A program made the position numbers and the translations under genes. This document shows positions 4,643 through 5,433 of a stretch of 5,433 bases of DNA, piece after piece; position 1 is the first letter of the stretch, and every line of letters begins with the position of its first letter. The DNA is taken from the NCBI GenBank assembly GCA_003536295.1, contig DPZQ01000162.1, forward strand, positions 1 to 5,433, read 5' to 3'. Source of the stretch: Rhodobacter sp. (GTDB taxonomy: Bacteria > Pseudomonadota > Alphaproteobacteria > Rhodobacterales > Rhodobacteraceae). A model generated the notes under the pieces. It ran no database searches and was not told the DNA's origin. It saw nothing but the letters and a program-made list of their open reading frames with translations.

Positions 4643-5433
4643 ATGGAAGATGCAACCCGCAGCCCGTCGCGTCGGGCCTTCCTGCGCGGCAGCGCCGTGG
4701 CTTTGGCCGGATCTGTTACCGCGCGTGGAGCAATGGCACAAACAGCAGACCCTCTAATCACCGAATTGCAACCGTGGGCTTCCTTAACTGGCGATGGCGT
4801 CGATGCGACCCCTTACGGCCTGCCAATCAAATACGAAGCTGACGTCATTCGCCGCAATGTACCTTGGCTAACGGCGGATACGATCTCGTCGATCAACTTC
4901 ACACCAATTCACGCACTTGATGGCACCATTACACCGCAAGGCTGCGCCTTTGAGCGCCACCATTCGGGCGCGATTGAGTTGCGAAAAGACGATTACCGTT
5001 TGATGATCAATGGTTTGGTCGATCAAGAGCTCGTTTTCACCTATGCAGATCTTGAGCGTTTCCCTCGGGAAAATCATGTTTATTTCTGTGAATGTGCGGC
5101 AAACACAGGAATGGAGTGGGCTGGTGCGCAGCTGAATGGTGCGCAATTCACTCACGGTATGATCCACAATATGGAATATACAGGCGTGCCCTTGCGTCTT
5201 TTGTTGGAAGAGGCAGGCTTAACAGCAGCCGGTGATATGGCCGATAAGTGGGTCTATGTCGAAGGGGCTGACGCCTCGTCTAATGGACGCTCAATTCCTA
5301 TTGAAAAAGCGCTTGATGATGTTTTGGTAGCCTTTAAAGCCAATGGCGAGGCACTGCGTAAAGAGCATGGCTACCCTGTGCGGTTGGTTGTCCCCGGCTG
5401 GGAGGGTAATATGTGGGTCAAATGGTTGCGCCG
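4643..5433 (+). CDS. soxC: SoxC, molybdenum-cofactor subunit of sulfane dehydrogenase SoxCD (3' partial)
   Basis: SoxC resembles sulfite oxidases and binds the molybdenum cofactor; with the cytochrome SoxD it removes electrons from the sulfane sulfur left on SoxY. The frame is open for 263 codons to the window end, with no stop; full-length family members are about 430 residues. A Tat leader is clear (SRRAFL at 9-14, hydrophobic to about 30, probable cleavage after AMA at 32), as expected for a folded cofactor enzyme. The presumed molybdenum-ligand cysteine is Cys151 in FCECAANTGMEW, equivalent to the CAGNRR cysteine of sulfite oxidases; Cys149 is close by. Further family segments are AQLNGAQFTHGMIH (162-175), the NGRSIPI segment near 214-220, and VVPGWEGNMWVKWL near the edge. 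AAGGA at 4631-4635 precedes the ATG by 7 nt. soxD is expected downstream. The presence of SoxC implies complete oxidation to sulfate rather than sulfur-globule storage. Confidence 0.95.
   Translation, partial: MEDATRSPSRRAFLRGSAVALAGSVTARGAMAQTADPLITELQPWASLTGDGVDATPYGLPIKYEADVIRRNVPWLTADTISSINFTPIHALDGTITPQGCAFERHHSGAIELRKDDYRLMINGLVDQELVFTYADLERFPRENHVYFCECAANTGMEWAGAQLNGAQFTHGMIHNMEYTGVPLRLLLEEAGLTAAGDMADKWVYVEGADASSNGRSIPIEKALDDVLVAFKANGEALRKEHGYPVRLVVPGWEGNMWVKWLR

Noticed and set aside
4868..5167. 99-codon open frame on the - strand inside soxC
   Set aside because: Antisense to the conserved Moco-binding region of soxC, with no domain features.
1..5433. A previously undescribed biological system
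   Set aside because: All genes are recognisable members of the known Sox pathway in a standard order; only the regulatory layout and a few residues appear unusual.

Overview
This window is an internal piece of a thiosulfate-oxidation (sox) gene cluster. All genes lie on the + strand in the order soxW (5' end outside the window) - soxX - soxY - soxZ - soxA - soxB - soxC (3' end outside the window). Gene order, the diheme form of SoxA, the presence of soxC and the protein sequences fit an alphaproteobacterium of the Rhodobacterales, probably a marine Roseobacter-group member. The base composition looks close to half GC by eye, lower than in Paracoccus. The taxonomic call is inference from remembered family sequences, not from a search.

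Layout: 1-487 encodes the periplasmic thioredoxin SoxW. 488-633 is a non-coding gap whose middle is AT-rich and full of overlapping inverted repeats; it is the likely control region for the structural genes. 634-1900 holds soxX, soxY and soxZ, tightly spaced (27 and 19 nt gaps), each with a good ribosome binding site. 1901-1988 is an 88-nt gap with a perfect 7-bp hairpin followed by TTTT just before the soxA ribosome binding site. 1989-2852 is soxA. 2853-2929 holds a strong intrinsic terminator followed by an AT-rich operator-like element that resembles the one upstream of soxX. 2930-4627 is soxB and 4643-5433 is the first part of soxC. No stretch over 300 bases lacks a gene, and I see no RNA gene, mobile element or CRISPR array.

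How the genes work together (established for the Sox pathway): SoxAX, a c-type cytochrome complex, oxidatively couples thiosulfate to the C-terminal cysteine of SoxY in the SoxYZ carrier. SoxB hydrolyses the terminal sulfone to release sulfate. SoxCD, a molybdenum sulfane dehydrogenase, oxidises the remaining sulfane sulfur, and SoxB releases a second sulfate. SoxW, with membrane SoxV, feeds reductant to keep the carrier active. Signal peptides on SoxX and SoxA (Sec-type) and on SoxY, SoxB and SoxC (twin-arginine) place the pathway in the periplasm.

The genes themselves are a known system. The points worth attention are regulatory: a terminator and a terminator-like hairpin inside what is usually drawn as one operon, and an operator-like motif repeated upstream of soxX and soxB, which suggest that soxXYZA and soxBC(D) can be transcribed as separate units. 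At protein level, SoxY has an unexpected second cysteine and SoxB a Phe beside a metal-site His.
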